Below are positions 7,459-16,234 of a stretch of 64,000 nt of DNA, piece after piece. A model generated the notes under the pieces. That model saw nothing but the letters and a program-made list of their open reading frames with translations, was not told where the DNA came from and made no database searches. Positions within the stretch are counted from its first letter, which is position 1; each line of letters begins with the position of its first letter. The DNA comes from Prolixibacteraceae bacterium. GTDB lineage: Bacteria > Bacteroidota > Bacteroidia > Bacteroidales > Prolixibacteraceae. The position numbers and the translations under genes are program-made. The stretch covers positions 53,600-117,599 of the forward strand of contig JAIBEZ010000083.1 of NCBI GenBank assembly GCA_019459485.1, in the 5' to 3' direction.

Positions 7459-8517
7459 TCAGGGAAGGTAAATGATTCCTCCAGAATGGTCGTGGTCGGC
7501 TCCGGTCACAGATTTCAGGCAATTAGTTTCATTTCTGAAACGAAGGACACCAAGAAATGCGAATACAATGGCTTCCTTGAAATCAATGATTTGTGCTGAA
7601 GGCAGGATGGTTTTGTGTTTTGTTTTTTCGCTGAAAAGTTCCATCAGGAACACATTGTTGGCGCCGCCACCGGTAATAAGTATTTGCCCTTTCTGATAGT
7701 GGTCAACAGCAATTGTCAGCTGATCAGAAACGTGTTCGTACAATGTTCTGAGTGCATCTTCAGGAGGAAGTTGAAAAGAATAAATCAGCGGCAGAAATTC
7801 AGTTTCAAACCATTCGCGCCCCAACGATTTTGGCCCGTCCAGCTGATAAAAATCCAGTGAATTCAACAGGTTCAGCAATTCGGCATGAACTGTTCCGGAG
7901 CGACCAAAACTTCCGTTGAGATCGTATTCGTAGCCCAGTTCTTTTGTAAAATGATTGAAAGCCATGTTTGCCGGACAAATGTCAAATGCTTTTCTTTCAT
8001 CGTTTTCTCGAAACGAAACATTGGCAATCCCACCAAGGTTCAGGCAAAATTCATATTCGCCAAACAACAGTTCATCGCCAATTGGAACGAGCGGAGCGCC
8101 TTGTCCGCCAAGCGCCACATCCAGCGACCTGAAATCGCAGATGGTTTGTATTCCTGTCGTTGCCGCAATGCTGGCGCCGTTGCCAATCTGAACCGTCAGT
8201 TTCATATCGGGCTGATGGAAAATGGTATGACCGTGTGATGCGATCATTTCAGGTTTTTCAGGAAGGTCGGCACAAAAATCAACGATTTGTTTGCCGATAA
8301 ACTTACCGTATTCGTTGTGAAGAAAAGCAAAATCAAGTGCATTCAGTTCCGCAGCAGTCGTGAGTTTGTTCACCCATTTGTGCGAATACGAGATGGTATT
8401 GGCTTTCATAATTTCAAAATTCCACTTCGTGTCGAAAGTAAACCTGCAGGCCACCAAATCAAGTCCATCAATTGATGTGCCCGACATACAACCTATGCAT
8501 ACGTAACTTTTTGTCAT
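7459..8517 (-). CDS. anmK: Anhydro-N-acetylmuramic acid kinase
   Basis: 352 residues. YVCIGCMSGTSIDGLDLV is the phosphate-binding GMSGTSxDG signature of AnmK. LNLGGIANVSF and ITGGGANNVFLMELF are the later ATP/sugar-binding motifs. The enzyme phosphorylates and opens 1,6-anhydroMurNAc during peptidoglycan recycling. Its ATG overlaps the stop of the upstream M23 peptidase gene by 4 nt, coupling a cell-wall hydrolase-like protein to muropeptide recovery. Confidence 0.96.
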   Translation of the reverse strand: MTKSYVCIGCMSGTSIDGLDLVACRFTFDTKWNFEIMKANTISYSHKWVNKLTTAAELNALDFAFLHNEYGKFIGKQIVDFCADLPEKPEMIASHGHTIFHQPDMKLTVQIGNGASIAATTGIQTICDFRSLDVALGGQGAPLVPIGDELLFGEYEFCLNLGGIANVSFRENDERKAFDICPANMAFNHFTKELGYEYDLNGSFGRSGTVHAELLNLLNSLDFYQLDGPKSLGREWFETEFLPLIYSFQLPPEDALRTLYEHVSDQLTIAVDHYQKGQILITGGGANNVFLMELFSEKTKHKTILPSAQIIDFKEAIVFAFLGVLRFRNETNCLKSVTGADHDHSGGIIYLP

Positions 8518-10238
8518 TTGTAGAAGTTTGCCTTGTAAGTACTTGAATTGTTTCTGAAATCGGTGACAATTAAGTTCAATTCATGATTTTTACCGAACTG
8601 AATCCTACTTTTATCAAACGTATAACTGATTAATTTGTTTTTCAGGTCGTATTCGAACAGCACCCACTGGCCGTCAATGGTTCCGCGTATGGTTTCAATT
8701 CCGGAAAGATTGTCGGTAATTGTGAACCTGATTCTTGTGGTTTCTGTCAGTGTCTTTTTACCGGTAATGCTTAACGGAACAATTTTGGGAGCAACCGTGT
8801 CAACTGCCAGTGCATAATTTCCCAATACCCGGATGTTTCCTTCCACCCAGCCGTCAACGTATTTTCCTGTGGCCGAGAAAATTTGTCCTGTAGCCGGGTC
8901 AACCTGGGCAAGCATCACTTTCGATTCCAGATTCTTTGGAAGGTTCACTGCTTTTATCCTCAATGGGCAGGCAAAATGCAGCGGAGTATATGGATTGTGT
9001 AGTTTATAAATGGGTGAATAGAATTTCGCAGTTGACGGTTTCTTTTCGTACAAAAAATCAACATCATTGTACAAAGCTCCCTCCGGAACTGTGAATTCAA
9101 TGTCATCGTTCCTGATATGATTGTTCCGATTGAATTTGAAATGTTCCCCTTTCGGTTCTGATACTGCAAATGTCGCCTCCTTCGATTGAATTTTAAAGGA
9201 AAGAGAAGTGGCATTGCCGTAAACATCTGTTATTTCATATTTTACCTGGTGAAGTTTCCCGTCGGTAGCTTTAAATATCCCGCCTTTTTCATTTTTGTCG
9301 TAGATGTTCAGTTTGTTGCCCGGTTCAATCCAGGTACGGTATAGCCTGCGTTTTGAGCGGATGGCCTGTTCGTAATCCATGTGCGAATTAATGTATTTCG
9401 ACTCTTCGATGGCAAATTGATCCATCGCAAATGAATAAACCAATTCGTTGTCGATGCTCAGTTTTAAACTGTAAATACCGCAATGATTAAGGCTTCCGTC
9501 GAGCAAATCAATGGACTGAATCCCAAAGCCGACTTTTCCCCAAACCGTGATAGGCTGATTGACTTTTAGCTGATAAACGTTGCCAGTCAATATGGTTTCA
9601 AATCGCTGCGGAAGTTGTTTTCCTGAAACACCTGCATCGTCGGAAACCGGATAAACCATCAGTGACTGGATGACTGGTTTGGTTTTGTCTTTTACCGGCA
9701 TGTTGAATTGTAAGGGGTTCAGCATCATGGTTTGGTCTTTAACCTGTCGGATTTCGAAATGCAGATGCGGCCCTCCTGAACTGCCTGAATTACCGCTTTT
9801 TGCAATTTGTTGACCTTTTTTTACTTTCAAGGTATCAGCAGGAACAGAATGGTCGATGGCAAATGATTCTTTTTCGTACTGAATTTTTCGGATGTAATTT
9901 TCAATTTCAGGAGCGAAACTATGGAGGTGGCCATAAAGAGTTGTTGTGCCGTTCGGATGTCCTATGTACAATGCATTGCCGTATCCTGACGGAGAAACCA
10001 CAATCCGCTCGATATTTCCCTCGGCGGCAGCATAAACAGGCAATCCGGTTCTTCCCTGGGTTTTTATGTCGATGCCACCGTGAAAATGATTGGGTCGTAA
10101 TTCGGCAAAATTTCCGGACAGCAGAAAGGGGATTTTCATTGGCGCCTCATAATAATTCGGATCTGGTTTATCCAAAGGTTGGGCGCTGACAGAGATTCCT
10201 GTGATAAGAAAAAGTATAATTTTAAAAAGTCGTTTCAT
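8514..10238 (-). CDS. M23 (LytM-type) peptidase with signal peptide
   Basis: 574 residues. The N-terminal signal peptide (IILFLITGISVSAQ) indicates export. The LytM zinc-peptidase domain follows: HFHGGIDIKT (about 52-61) and GPHLHFEIR (about 156-164) supply the zinc His/Asp ligands and catalytic His, and TTLYGHLHSF lies between. The remaining ~400 residues are beta-rich and Ig-like, without obvious repeats. Predicted periplasmic or surface peptidoglycan endopeptidase. It is translationally coupled to anmK (4-nt overlap) and diverges from the zapA cluster. The catalytic residues look intact. Confidence 0.92.
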   Translation of the reverse strand: MKRLFKIILFLITGISVSAQPLDKPDPNYYEAPMKIPFLLSGNFAELRPNHFHGGIDIKTQGRTGLPVYAAAEGNIERIVVSPSGYGNALYIGHPNGTTTLYGHLHSFAPEIENYIRKIQYEKESFAIDHSVPADTLKVKKGQQIAKSGNSGSSGGPHLHFEIRQVKDQTMMLNPLQFNMPVKDKTKPVIQSLMVYPVSDDAGVSGKQLPQRFETILTGNVYQLKVNQPITVWGKVGFGIQSIDLLDGSLNHCGIYSLKLSIDNELVYSFAMDQFAIEESKYINSHMDYEQAIRSKRRLYRTWIEPGNKLNIYDKNEKGGIFKATDGKLHQVKYEITDVYGNATSLSFKIQSKEATFAVSEPKGEHFKFNRNNHIRNDDIEFTVPEGALYNDVDFLYEKKPSTAKFYSPIYKLHNPYTPLHFACPLRIKAVNLPKNLESKVMLAQVDPATGQIFSATGKYVDGWVEGNIRVLGNYALAVDTVAPKIVPLSITGKKTLTETTRIRFTITDNLSGIETIRGTIDGQWVLFEYDLKNKLISYTFDKSRIQFGKNHELNLIVTDFRNNSSTYKANFYK

Positions 10239-10352
10239 TCTAATTTTATTTGGTCTGCGAAAATATAAAACTTATCCGTTTCAACCGTCAGATCCCGGTT
10301 TCGGTAAAAACGAAATAATCGGTCGCAAATTTCATCTATTGACCAAAAATGT

Positions 10353-10360
10353 TAATTTTG
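10353..10360 (+). promoter_or_regulatory. -7 box upstream of the coiled-coil/zapA/rny cluster
   Basis: TAATTTTG matches TAnnTTTG 20 nt before the ATG at 10380. The -33 position has no clear TTG. Confidence 0.45.
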
Positions 10361-10379
10361 TCGATGAAAGTAAAATGAA

Positions 10380-10673
10380 ATGACTGATCCGGAGAAAAAC
10401 CTACTGTTAGAGTTTAAGCTTAAAGTGAAGCAGATGATTGCTAAACACGAAAATCTTAAACAGGAAAAGGTGCAGTTGCGTGGAAAAATTGAAAGTCTTG
10501 AAGAAACTATCAATCATCTTCATCAGGAAAATAGTTTGCTTGAACAGAAATATGAGAATGTAAAATTGGCAAAAATGTTGGTTGCATCAGACGATGATAA
10601 CAAGGATGCAAAAAGCAAAATTCAAAAATTAGTGCGGGAAATTGATAAATGTATTGCTCTTTTAAACAAGTAA
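10380..10673 (+). CDS. Small coiled-coil protein upstream of zapA
   Basis: 97 residues, nearly all heptad-patterned coiled coil (LLLEFKLKVKQMIAKHENLK, then ETINHLHQENSLLEQ), with a charged hinge (SDDDNKDAKSK) before a final helix. No signal or membrane segment. It is 11 nt upstream of zapA and probably co-transcribed. Position and structure suggest a ZapB-like cell-division accessory protein in Bacteroidota, but no homology to E. coli ZapB can be claimed from sequence alone. Confidence 0.75.
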   Translation: MTDPEKNLLLEFKLKVKQMIAKHENLKQEKVQLRGKIESLEETINHLHQENSLLEQKYENVKLAKMLVASDDDNKDAKSKIQKLVREIDKCIALLNK

Positions 10674-10684
10674 TACAAAGATAA

Positions 10685-10978
10685 ATGACAGACAAGCTTT
10701 CTATAAAGATCAAAATTGACGGACGTGAATATCCATTGAAGGTGGACAGGGACGATGAGGAAAAATACCGGAAAGCTGCCAAAATAATAAATGATATAAT
10801 TCTTCAGTATCGACAAAAGTATTCAGGTAGCAGCACGCAGGACTTTTTAGCAATGACTGCTTTTCAGTTTGCGTTAAAAACGATTGATCTTGAAGAAAAA
10901 GTTGACCGTTCGCCATTGTTTGACGAGTTGAAAAAGCTGGATGAAGAATTAAGTGATTATCTGTCATTGAAGGAATAA
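10685..10978 (+). CDS. zapA: Cell division protein ZapA
   Basis: 97 residues, the usual ZapA length. The N-terminal strand SIKIKIDGREYPLKVDRDDE is followed by the AAKIINDIILQYRQKY helix and TQDFLAMTAFQFALK, the conserved ZapA head, with a C-terminal coiled coil. ZapA cross-links FtsZ filaments at the division ring. It lies between the coiled-coil gene and a structured spacer before rny. Confidence 0.92.
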   Translation: MTDKLSIKIKIDGREYPLKVDRDDEEKYRKAAKIINDIILQYRQKYSGSSTQDFLAMTAFQFALKTIDLEEKVDRSPLFDELKKLDEELSDYLSLKE

Positions 10979-10996
10979 AATTTTATCATATATACA

Positions 10997-11068
10997 AAAC
11001 CCGCATTTTATATCTGGATTTTGGAATTTTATTTGAATTCCGGGATTTCAGGTTGAAAATGCGGGTTT
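10997..11068 (+). ncRNA. Long structured hairpin between zapA and rny
   Basis: A perfect 13-bp outer stem (AAACCCGCATTTT at 10997-11009 with AAAATGCGGGTTT at 11056-11068) encloses a second inner palindrome built on GGAATT/AATTCC. It starts 18 nt after the zapA stop and ends 37 nt before rny. The T-rich tail (TATTTATTTT) could make it a weak terminator or attenuator. Size and nested stems also fit a processed small RNA or an mRNA leader that RNase Y might act on. Its function is unknown. Confidence 0.6.
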
Positions 11069-11105
11069 ATTTATTTTAGTGTAAACAAGTTTAATTTAAT
11101 AACAA

Positions 11106-12656
11106 ATGGAGATTATATATGCGATATCAGGCTTTTTAGGTGGAGGGATACTTTCCTATTTTATGTGGGACAAGGCTCTTCACAGTAAAAAACAAAAAAT
11201 TGTTACTGAAGCGGAAGCTGCTGGAGAAGTAATAAAGAAAGATAAAATTCTTCAGGCTAAAGAGAAATTCCTTCAATTGAAATCTGACCATGAGGAATAC
11301 ATCAATGAGAAGAATATCAAGGTCAACAATTTCGAAGCAAAACTAAAACAACGGGAAACCGGCATTAATCAACGCAGAGAGGAACTTAATCGCAGTATTA
11401 AGGACTTTGAAACTTCGAAACACGATGTGGATGTTATCCGCGAAAACCTGACCAATCAGCTCGAACTGCTTGAAAAGCGCGAACACGAAGTGGAAGCTTT
11501 GCACAAACAACAAGTTGAAAAGCTTGAAGTATTGTCAGGCTTATCAGCAGAAGAGGCCAAAACCCAATTGGTTGATTCGTTGAAGAACGAAGCTAAAACT
11601 GAGGCCATGTCGTACATCAATGAGATCATGGAAGAGGCCAAACTTTCGGCCAACAAAGAAGCTAAGAAAGTGGTGGTTAAAACCATTCAGCGTGTAGCAA
11701 CCGAAACCGCGATTGAAAATTCTGTGACTATTTTCCACATCGAAAGCGATGAGATAAAAGGGCGTATTATTGGCCGCGAAGGTCGTAATATCCGTGCGCT
11801 CGAAGCTGCAACAGGTGTCGAGATTATTGTTGACGATACTCCTGAAGCCATTGTGCTTTCAGGATTTGATCCGGTACGTCGCGAGATTGCCCGTTTGGCG
11901 CTGCATCAACTGGTAACAGATGGCCGTATTCATCCGGCTCGCATCGAAGAAGTTGTTGAAAAAGTGCGCAAACAGGTAGAAGAAGAAATTATTGAAACCG
12001 GAAAACGTACCACCATCGATTTGGGTGTTCACGGTTTACATCCTGAATTAATCCGAATGATCGGTAAAATGAAATACCGTTCGTCGTATGGTCAGAATTT
12101 GTTGCAGCACTCACGCGAAGTGGCGAATTTGTGCGCCATCATGGCTACCGAATTGGGTTTGAACGCCAAGGCCGCCAAACGTGCCGGTTTGCTTCATGAT
12201 ATTGGGAAAGTGCCCGATGATGAGCCGGAATTGCCGCACGCAGTATTGGGTATGAAGTTGGCAGAACGTTTCAAGGAGAAACCGGATATTTGCAATGCCA
12301 TCGGTGCTCACCACGACGAAGTGGAAATGACCAGTTTGCTTTCTCCGATTGTACAGGTTTGTGATGCCATATCAGGAGCACGTCCCGGCGCTCGCCGCGA
12401 GGTGGTTGAATCGTATATCAAACGTCTGAAAACGCTTGAAGAACTTGCGCTTTCCTATCCGGGAGTATTAAAAACCTATGCCATTCAGGCTGGCCGCGAA
12501 TTGAGAGTGATCGTCGGTAGCGATAAAATCAGTGACAAGGATTCAGAACAATTGTCGTTCGATATTGCAAAACGCATTCAGGACGAAATGACTTATCCGG
12601 GACAAATAAAAATTACCGTGATCCGCGAAATGCGTGCCATCAGCTACGCAAAATAA
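11106..12656 (+). CDS. rny: Ribonuclease Y
   Basis: 516 residues. A single N-terminal membrane segment ([17 protein letters not shown]) is followed by a long coiled coil (about 35-200), a KH RNA-binding domain ([20 protein letters not shown], about 215-275) and an HD phosphohydrolase domain with [11 protein letters not shown] and GAHHDEVEM. It is a membrane-anchored endoribonuclease that initiates mRNA decay. Complete length and intact HD pair. It follows zapA, a common Bacteroidota arrangement, and ends at a strong terminator. Confidence 0.97.
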   Translation: MEIIYAISGFLGGGILSYFMWDKALHSKKQKIVTEAEAAGEVIKKDKILQAKEKFLQLKSDHEEYINEKNIKVNNFEAKLKQRETGINQRREELNRSIKDFETSKHDVDVIRENLTNQLELLEKREHEVEALHKQQVEKLEVLSGLSAEEAKTQLVDSLKNEAKTEAMSYINEIMEEAKLSANKEAKKVVVKTIQRVATETAIENSVTIFHIESDEIKGRIIGREGRNIRALEAATGVEIIVDDTPEAIVLSGFDPVRREIARLALHQLVTDGRIHPARIEEVVEKVRKQVEEEIIETGKRTTIDLGVHGLHPELIRMIGKMKYRSSYGQNLLQHSREVANLCAIMATELGLNAKAAKRAGLLHDIGKVPDDEPELPHAVLGMKLAERFKEKPDICNAIGAHHDEVEMTSLLSPIVQVCDAISGARPGARREVVESYIKRLKTLEELALSYPGVLKTYAIQAGRELRVIVGSDKISDKDSEQLSFDIAKRIQDEMTYPGQIKITVIREMRAISYAK

Positions 12657-12678
12657 ATAGCAACAAACAACATTGATC

Positions 12679-12713
12679 AAAGGCCATTCGTCAACCGACG
12701 GATGGCCTTTTTT
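12679..12713 (+). terminator. Intrinsic terminator of rny
   Basis: AAAGGCCATTCGTC pairs with GACGGATGGCCTTT (one T-G wobble) across a 4-nt loop and runs into a T tract, 23 nt after the rny stop. Confidence 0.88.
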
Positions 12714-12995
12714 CGTCAGTCTGGCATGGCGTATTGACGCAAGTCGTGTATGAGATTGTAGTTTACAGCCATCAGCAAAGGTGTTTATTGTGGAGCGGAA
12801 TATGAAAGAAGCATTCGGCAGCAAAGTACAAAACCAGGAGCTGATTTGGGAAGGGTTCAACCCTACTGTTCGATAGTAAATGGATGATACATAGAAAATT
12901 GTTTGTAAACGGGTTTATTCGAAATAACACGCCCATCAACTTCATAATCTGAGGATGATGGGCGTGTTATTTACTTGTTCAGATGGCAAGCAGTG
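12714..12995. other. Intergenic stretch without recognised gene; contains a 17-bp palindrome
   Basis: The interval between rny and the convergent glycosyl-phosphate transferase holds no recognisable coding sequence. One short minor frame (24 codons from an ATG near 12801) has no family. At 12922-12938 and 12956-12972 there is a perfect 17-bp inverted repeat (AAATAACACGCCCATCA and its complement) with a 17-nt loop. It probably serves as terminator for the minus-strand gene ending at 12996, although the following T tract is weak. Confidence 0.65.
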
Positions 12996-14129
12996 CTATG
13001 CTTTTTGCTTTTTTGTGAAAATTGAAAGCGCAAATATTGATTTGTTTTTCTTTTCTTCAACCGGAGCATTTCTACCCTGCCATTTCAGCATATAAGCCGG
13101 AATACTTGCCAGAATAAATCCTACAACCAATAGGAGCATAAAGAGCATGTTGTTGCCGATTTCTTCGATAAGAATAAACGAAAGCAATATGATCATCGCA
13201 TTTACTGCAATAATAATTGAACTTGCAGCAAGGTGATGTCCTCCGGTTAATTTGAGTAAATTGTGATGAATGTGGTTCATGTCAGGCGAAAATGGCGAAC
13301 GTTTTTGTGATATCCTGATCATGAAAACCCTGAGTGTATCGATAACCGGAACAATTATTATTGACAGGGCAATTGCACTGGAACCGTGTATGGCAGTATT
13401 TGAAACTGGCGTAAACTCAATAAAGTGAATTGCAATTGCTGCTACAACAACGCCAAGAATCAGCGAACCTGTATCGCCCATGAATATTTTATTGGCGTGT
13501 CCAAAAACATTGTAGAGAAAAAAAGCGATTAAACTACCCGTTAAACTGAAACAAGTAATTGCATAGATGTAATCACTGGCAGTAAGAAACAACAATCCAA
13601 AAACGGACGAAATAACTATTCCAATTCCGGATGAAAGGCCGTCAATTCCGTCGATGAGGTTTAAAGAGTTGATGATTCCGACAATCACAAAAACCGAAAG
13701 GATTATTCCTGTAAAATATTCAATTTCATGGATGCCCATTATCCCGTGAAGATTCGTAATCTGGTAATTACCAAGAATAACCAGATAACCAGCTACCAGG
13801 AGCTGAACAATTAGCTTTGCTTTGGCAGATACCCCAATGATATCGTCTTTCAAACCAATGAGGAACATTACAAGAACACCGGCTGACAAGTATTTTAGCT
13901 CGTTTGTGTCAAAACTATTTAAGGAGATCCCCTGACTGAGCCTAAAGCCAGCGAATATGGCAATTCCGCCCAAAGTAGGAACGATGTGTTTTGCTGCAGA
14001 ACGATGATTGGGAACATCGAACAATTTCTTGATCTTTGATACCTTTATTATCTTCGGAATTATAAAATAAGCGATTGAAAAACTTATGGCAAGACTTAGA
14101 AAAATATTTACTTGAATGGGCATAGTCAT
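12996..14129 (-). CDS. MraY/WecA-family undecaprenyl-phosphate glycosyl-1-phosphate transferase
   Basis: 377 residues; a second ATG lies two codons in. About ten membrane segments. The family motifs are present: VPTLGGIAIF, GLKDDIIGVS (Asp pair), NLIDGIDGLSSGIG, FMGDTGSLILG and the cytoplasmic His loop SPDMNHIHHNLLK. This fits transfer of a sugar-1-phosphate from UDP to undecaprenyl phosphate, starting synthesis of a surface polysaccharide. It resembles WecA more than MraY, since mraY normally sits in the mur cluster. Likely monocistronic, with two possible -7 boxes upstream. Confidence 0.92.
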   Translation of the reverse strand: MTMPIQVNIFLSLAISFSIAYFIIPKIIKVSKIKKLFDVPNHRSAAKHIVPTLGGIAIFAGFRLSQGISLNSFDTNELKYLSAGVLVMFLIGLKDDIIGVSAKAKLIVQLLVAGYLVILGNYQITNLHGIMGIHEIEYFTGIILSVFVIVGIINSLNLIDGIDGLSSGIGIVISSVFGLLFLTASDYIYAITCFSLTGSLIAFFLYNVFGHANKIFMGDTGSLILGVVVAAIAIHFIEFTPVSNTAIHGSSAIALSIIIVPVIDTLRVFMIRISQKRSPFSPDMNHIHHNLLKLTGGHHLAASSIIIAVNAMIILLSFILIEEIGNNMLFMLLLVVGFILASIPAYMLKWQGRNAPVEEKKNKSIFALSIFTKKQKA

Positions 14130-14143
14130 AGTATTGAATACCC

Positions 14144-14175
14144 CAAAAGTAGTTTTTTATCTTTCTGCAAATATA
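14144..14175 (-). promoter_or_regulatory. Promoter of the WecA-like gene
   Basis: On the minus strand TACTTTTG (14151-14144) lies 14 nt before the ATG at 14129. An upstream TTTG (14171-14168) is 16 nt away and is itself part of a second -7-like box, TATATTTG (14175-14168). Confidence 0.55.
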
Positions 14176-14326
14176 AATTATATGTTACGAAATTGACAAA
14201 TATCATGAACTGCTCTGTTTTCGTGACGAACTGGTAGTTTTTCAGCATGAAACGCATAATTAATTTGAAATAAAAAATAAAAATAGTCCAGTTTTTTATT
14301 TCCAAACGGTCTTGGTGAAAGATATT

Positions 14327-14647
14327 TTAATCTTTATTCCAGTAATTTACTTCAGCTTCGGTTTCCTGATTTGATTGCTGAAGCCAGTAAGCTGGAGTAA
14401 TTTTCTTTCCAGAAGGACTTTTTAGCCTGCGTTCATAAACATCAATAACGGCATTGAAAAGGATATCAGTAACACCAAGCTTCATTGTTGCCGGATCGGC
14501 TTCAACGGCAGTTTTAACTTCGTAGCCATTCAGTTCCAGTATTTTTTTCAGAAACTGTGCCCGTTCAGGAGTAATCCCTTTCTCGACCACAGTACAGCGA
14601 ACGCCATCAATTTCTTCAACCAAATGTTTTCCTTTATTGAGTGCCAT
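14327..14647 (-). CDS. Conserved hypothetical protein at the end of the nuo operon
   Basis: 106 residues, soluble and without signal peptide. The N-terminal half (GVRCTVVEKGITPERAQFLK, then LELNGYEVKTAV) looks like an alpha/beta fold. The C-terminal part is charged (RRLKSPSGKKITPAYWL). It starts 6 nt after the nuoN stop, so it is the last cistron of the complex I operon. I do not recognise a family; a complex I assembly or unrelated passenger role is only positional inference. Confidence 0.75.
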   Translation of the reverse strand: MALNKGKHLVEEIDGVRCTVVEKGITPERAQFLKKILELNGYEVKTAVEADPATMKLGVTDILFNAVIDVYERRLKSPSGKKITPAYWLQQSNQETEAEVNYWNKD

Positions 14648-14653
14648 AGTTTC

Positions 14654-16081
14654 TTAGTTTAAAAATAGTTGACTGATGCTGCGGATGTATTCAAATATCC
14701 CACTTGCAAAACCGATGATAAATACGCCTGCAACGCACATTATCAGGCTGATTCGCATAGCTAAAGTGCTACGGAACCATGCAACCGGTTCTTCATTTTT
14801 AGCGATGAACATTGCTTTTATAACCAGTAAATAATAATATAAAGAGATCGTGGCATTTAAAACGGCAATTAAAACAAGAAGATAATAGCCTTTGCTTGCA
14901 GCAGCTGTAAACAGGAAGAATTTCCCGAAGAAACCTGCAACCGGCGGTATTCCGGCCAGTGAGAATAAAGAAAGTGTCATCAGCAAACTAAGCATTGGAT
15001 TGGTTTTATACAATCCGTTGTATCCTGAAATGGTTTCAACTCCTGAAGCATTGTGCACCGCAGCTACCACTCCGAAGGCTCCAAGGTTGGTAAATACATA
15101 TACAAGTACGAAATAAACGACTGAAGTCAATCCCAACTCGCCGAACCCGATAATACCAAGCAAGATAAAACCTGCCTGTGCAATCGACGAAAAGGCCAGA
15201 AAACGTTTGATATTGTTCTGACGCAAGGCAAACAGGTTGGCCAGCGTCATAGTGAATACAGCCAGCGTATAAATCATCGGCTGCCACAATTCCACGATAT
15301 TTTTGAAAACTGTAAATAAAATGATGGTGAAAATAAATGCCGCCGCTCCTTTTGATACTACCGAAAGATACGAAGTCACATTGATCGGGGCGCCTTCGTA
15401 TACGTCGGCAGTCCAGAAATGGAAAGGTACCAGCGAAATTTTGAATCCCATTCCGCTCACAAAGAAGATGAACCCGAGTAAAGTCATGGCATCTTTTGAA
15501 ATAAGGCCAGCCATATCGGCAAAATAGATGGTTCCGGTTGCTCCGTAAAGCATCGAAAGTCCAAAAAGCAATATTCCTGAAGATAGGGCAGAGGAGAGGA
15601 TAAGTTTGATACCAGCCTCGGCAGATTTGCTTTTCATCTTGTCGAAAGCAGCCAATCCGGCAATCGGGATAGTCGCGGTTTCGAGTCCGATGTAGAAAAT
15701 CAGGAAATCACCAGCCGAAACCATGAAATTCATTCCGATCAGTGTTGCCAGGGTCAGAATGAAATATTCGCTGATTTTGTCCGCATTTTCAGGTTTCCGC
15801 AACCAGCCTTCCGCCTGAAGGAAAACGATCAGAACAGCCAGGTTCAGTATGTTTTTCATGAAAGTGGTCAGCTGGCTCGACTGGAAAGATCCGCCAAATA
15901 AATTGCCTGTTTCGCCGGGAATAAAACCCACTACGGTGACCAAAGCAAAAAGTCCGAGTGCAAAAGTAATGATGCCCGATTTGTTCTTTTCGCTGGTGAA
16001 AATTTCAGCCACCAGAATAGCAAGGGCTGCAATCGTCAGCAGCAATTCGTGGCGCATGAGTATAAATTGTCCGAGATCCAT
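14654..16081 (-). CDS. nuoN: NADH-quinone oxidoreductase subunit N
   Basis: 475 residues from ATG 16081 (MDLGQFILMRHELLL). An upstream in-frame ATG would add nine residues encoded by a repetitive spacer, so the inner start is preferred. About 14 membrane segments. The antiporter-like Proton_antipo_M core includes GMGFKISLVPFHFWTADVYE, with the Lys and His of the proton path, and AFSSIAQAGFILLG. It is one of the three proton-pumping subunits of complex I. Confidence 0.95.
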   Translation of the reverse strand: MDLGQFILMRHELLLTIAALAILVAEIFTSEKNKSGIITFALGLFALVTVVGFIPGETGNLFGGSFQSSQLTTFMKNILNLAVLIVFLQAEGWLRKPENADKISEYFILTLATLIGMNFMVSAGDFLIFYIGLETATIPIAGLAAFDKMKSKSAEAGIKLILSSALSSGILLFGLSMLYGATGTIYFADMAGLISKDAMTLLGFIFFVSGMGFKISLVPFHFWTADVYEGAPINVTSYLSVVSKGAAAFIFTIILFTVFKNIVELWQPMIYTLAVFTMTLANLFALRQNNIKRFLAFSSIAQAGFILLGIIGFGELGLTSVVYFVLVYVFTNLGAFGVVAAVHNASGVETISGYNGLYKTNPMLSLLMTLSLFSLAGIPPVAGFFGKFFLFTAAASKGYYLLVLIAVLNATISLYYYLLVIKAMFIAKNEEPVAWFRSTLAMRISLIMCVAGVFIIGFASGIFEYIRSISQLFLN

Positions 16082-16097
16082 ATCAAAAGATTTTTGG

Positions 16098-16234
16098 CCT
16101 CCCCCCAACCCCCTCCGAGGGAGGGGGAGTTGGAATGCTCCGATTATGTTTTATCTATAAAATTTCATTTTCTTTCTAATTTAAAAGTCCCCCTCGTGTG
16201 TAGCCTGAGCCTGTCGAAGGAGGATTTAGGGGGC
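16098..16234 (+). repeat. REP-like palindromes in the nuoM-nuoN spacer
   Basis: Two different repetitive elements sit side by side. One is a G/C-rich hairpin, CCCCCTCC-GAG-GGAGGGGG (16109-16127). The other (about 16183-16234) contains TAGCCTGAGCCTGTCGAAGG, a motif seen widely as a REP-like intergenic repeat in bacteria, framed by GTCCCCCT and AGGATTTAGGGGG. The second element overlaps the nuoM stop region. They may modulate mRNA stability between nuoM and nuoN. Confidence 0.75.

Noticed and set aside
8960..9226. Small genes opposite or inside the M23 peptidase gene
   Set aside because: All are shadow frames of a gene with clear domain evidence; the same applies to other overlapping frames across the window.
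10997..11068. 6S RNA next to zapA
   Set aside because: At about 72 nt it is too short, and the central bulge expected of 6S RNA is not apparent.
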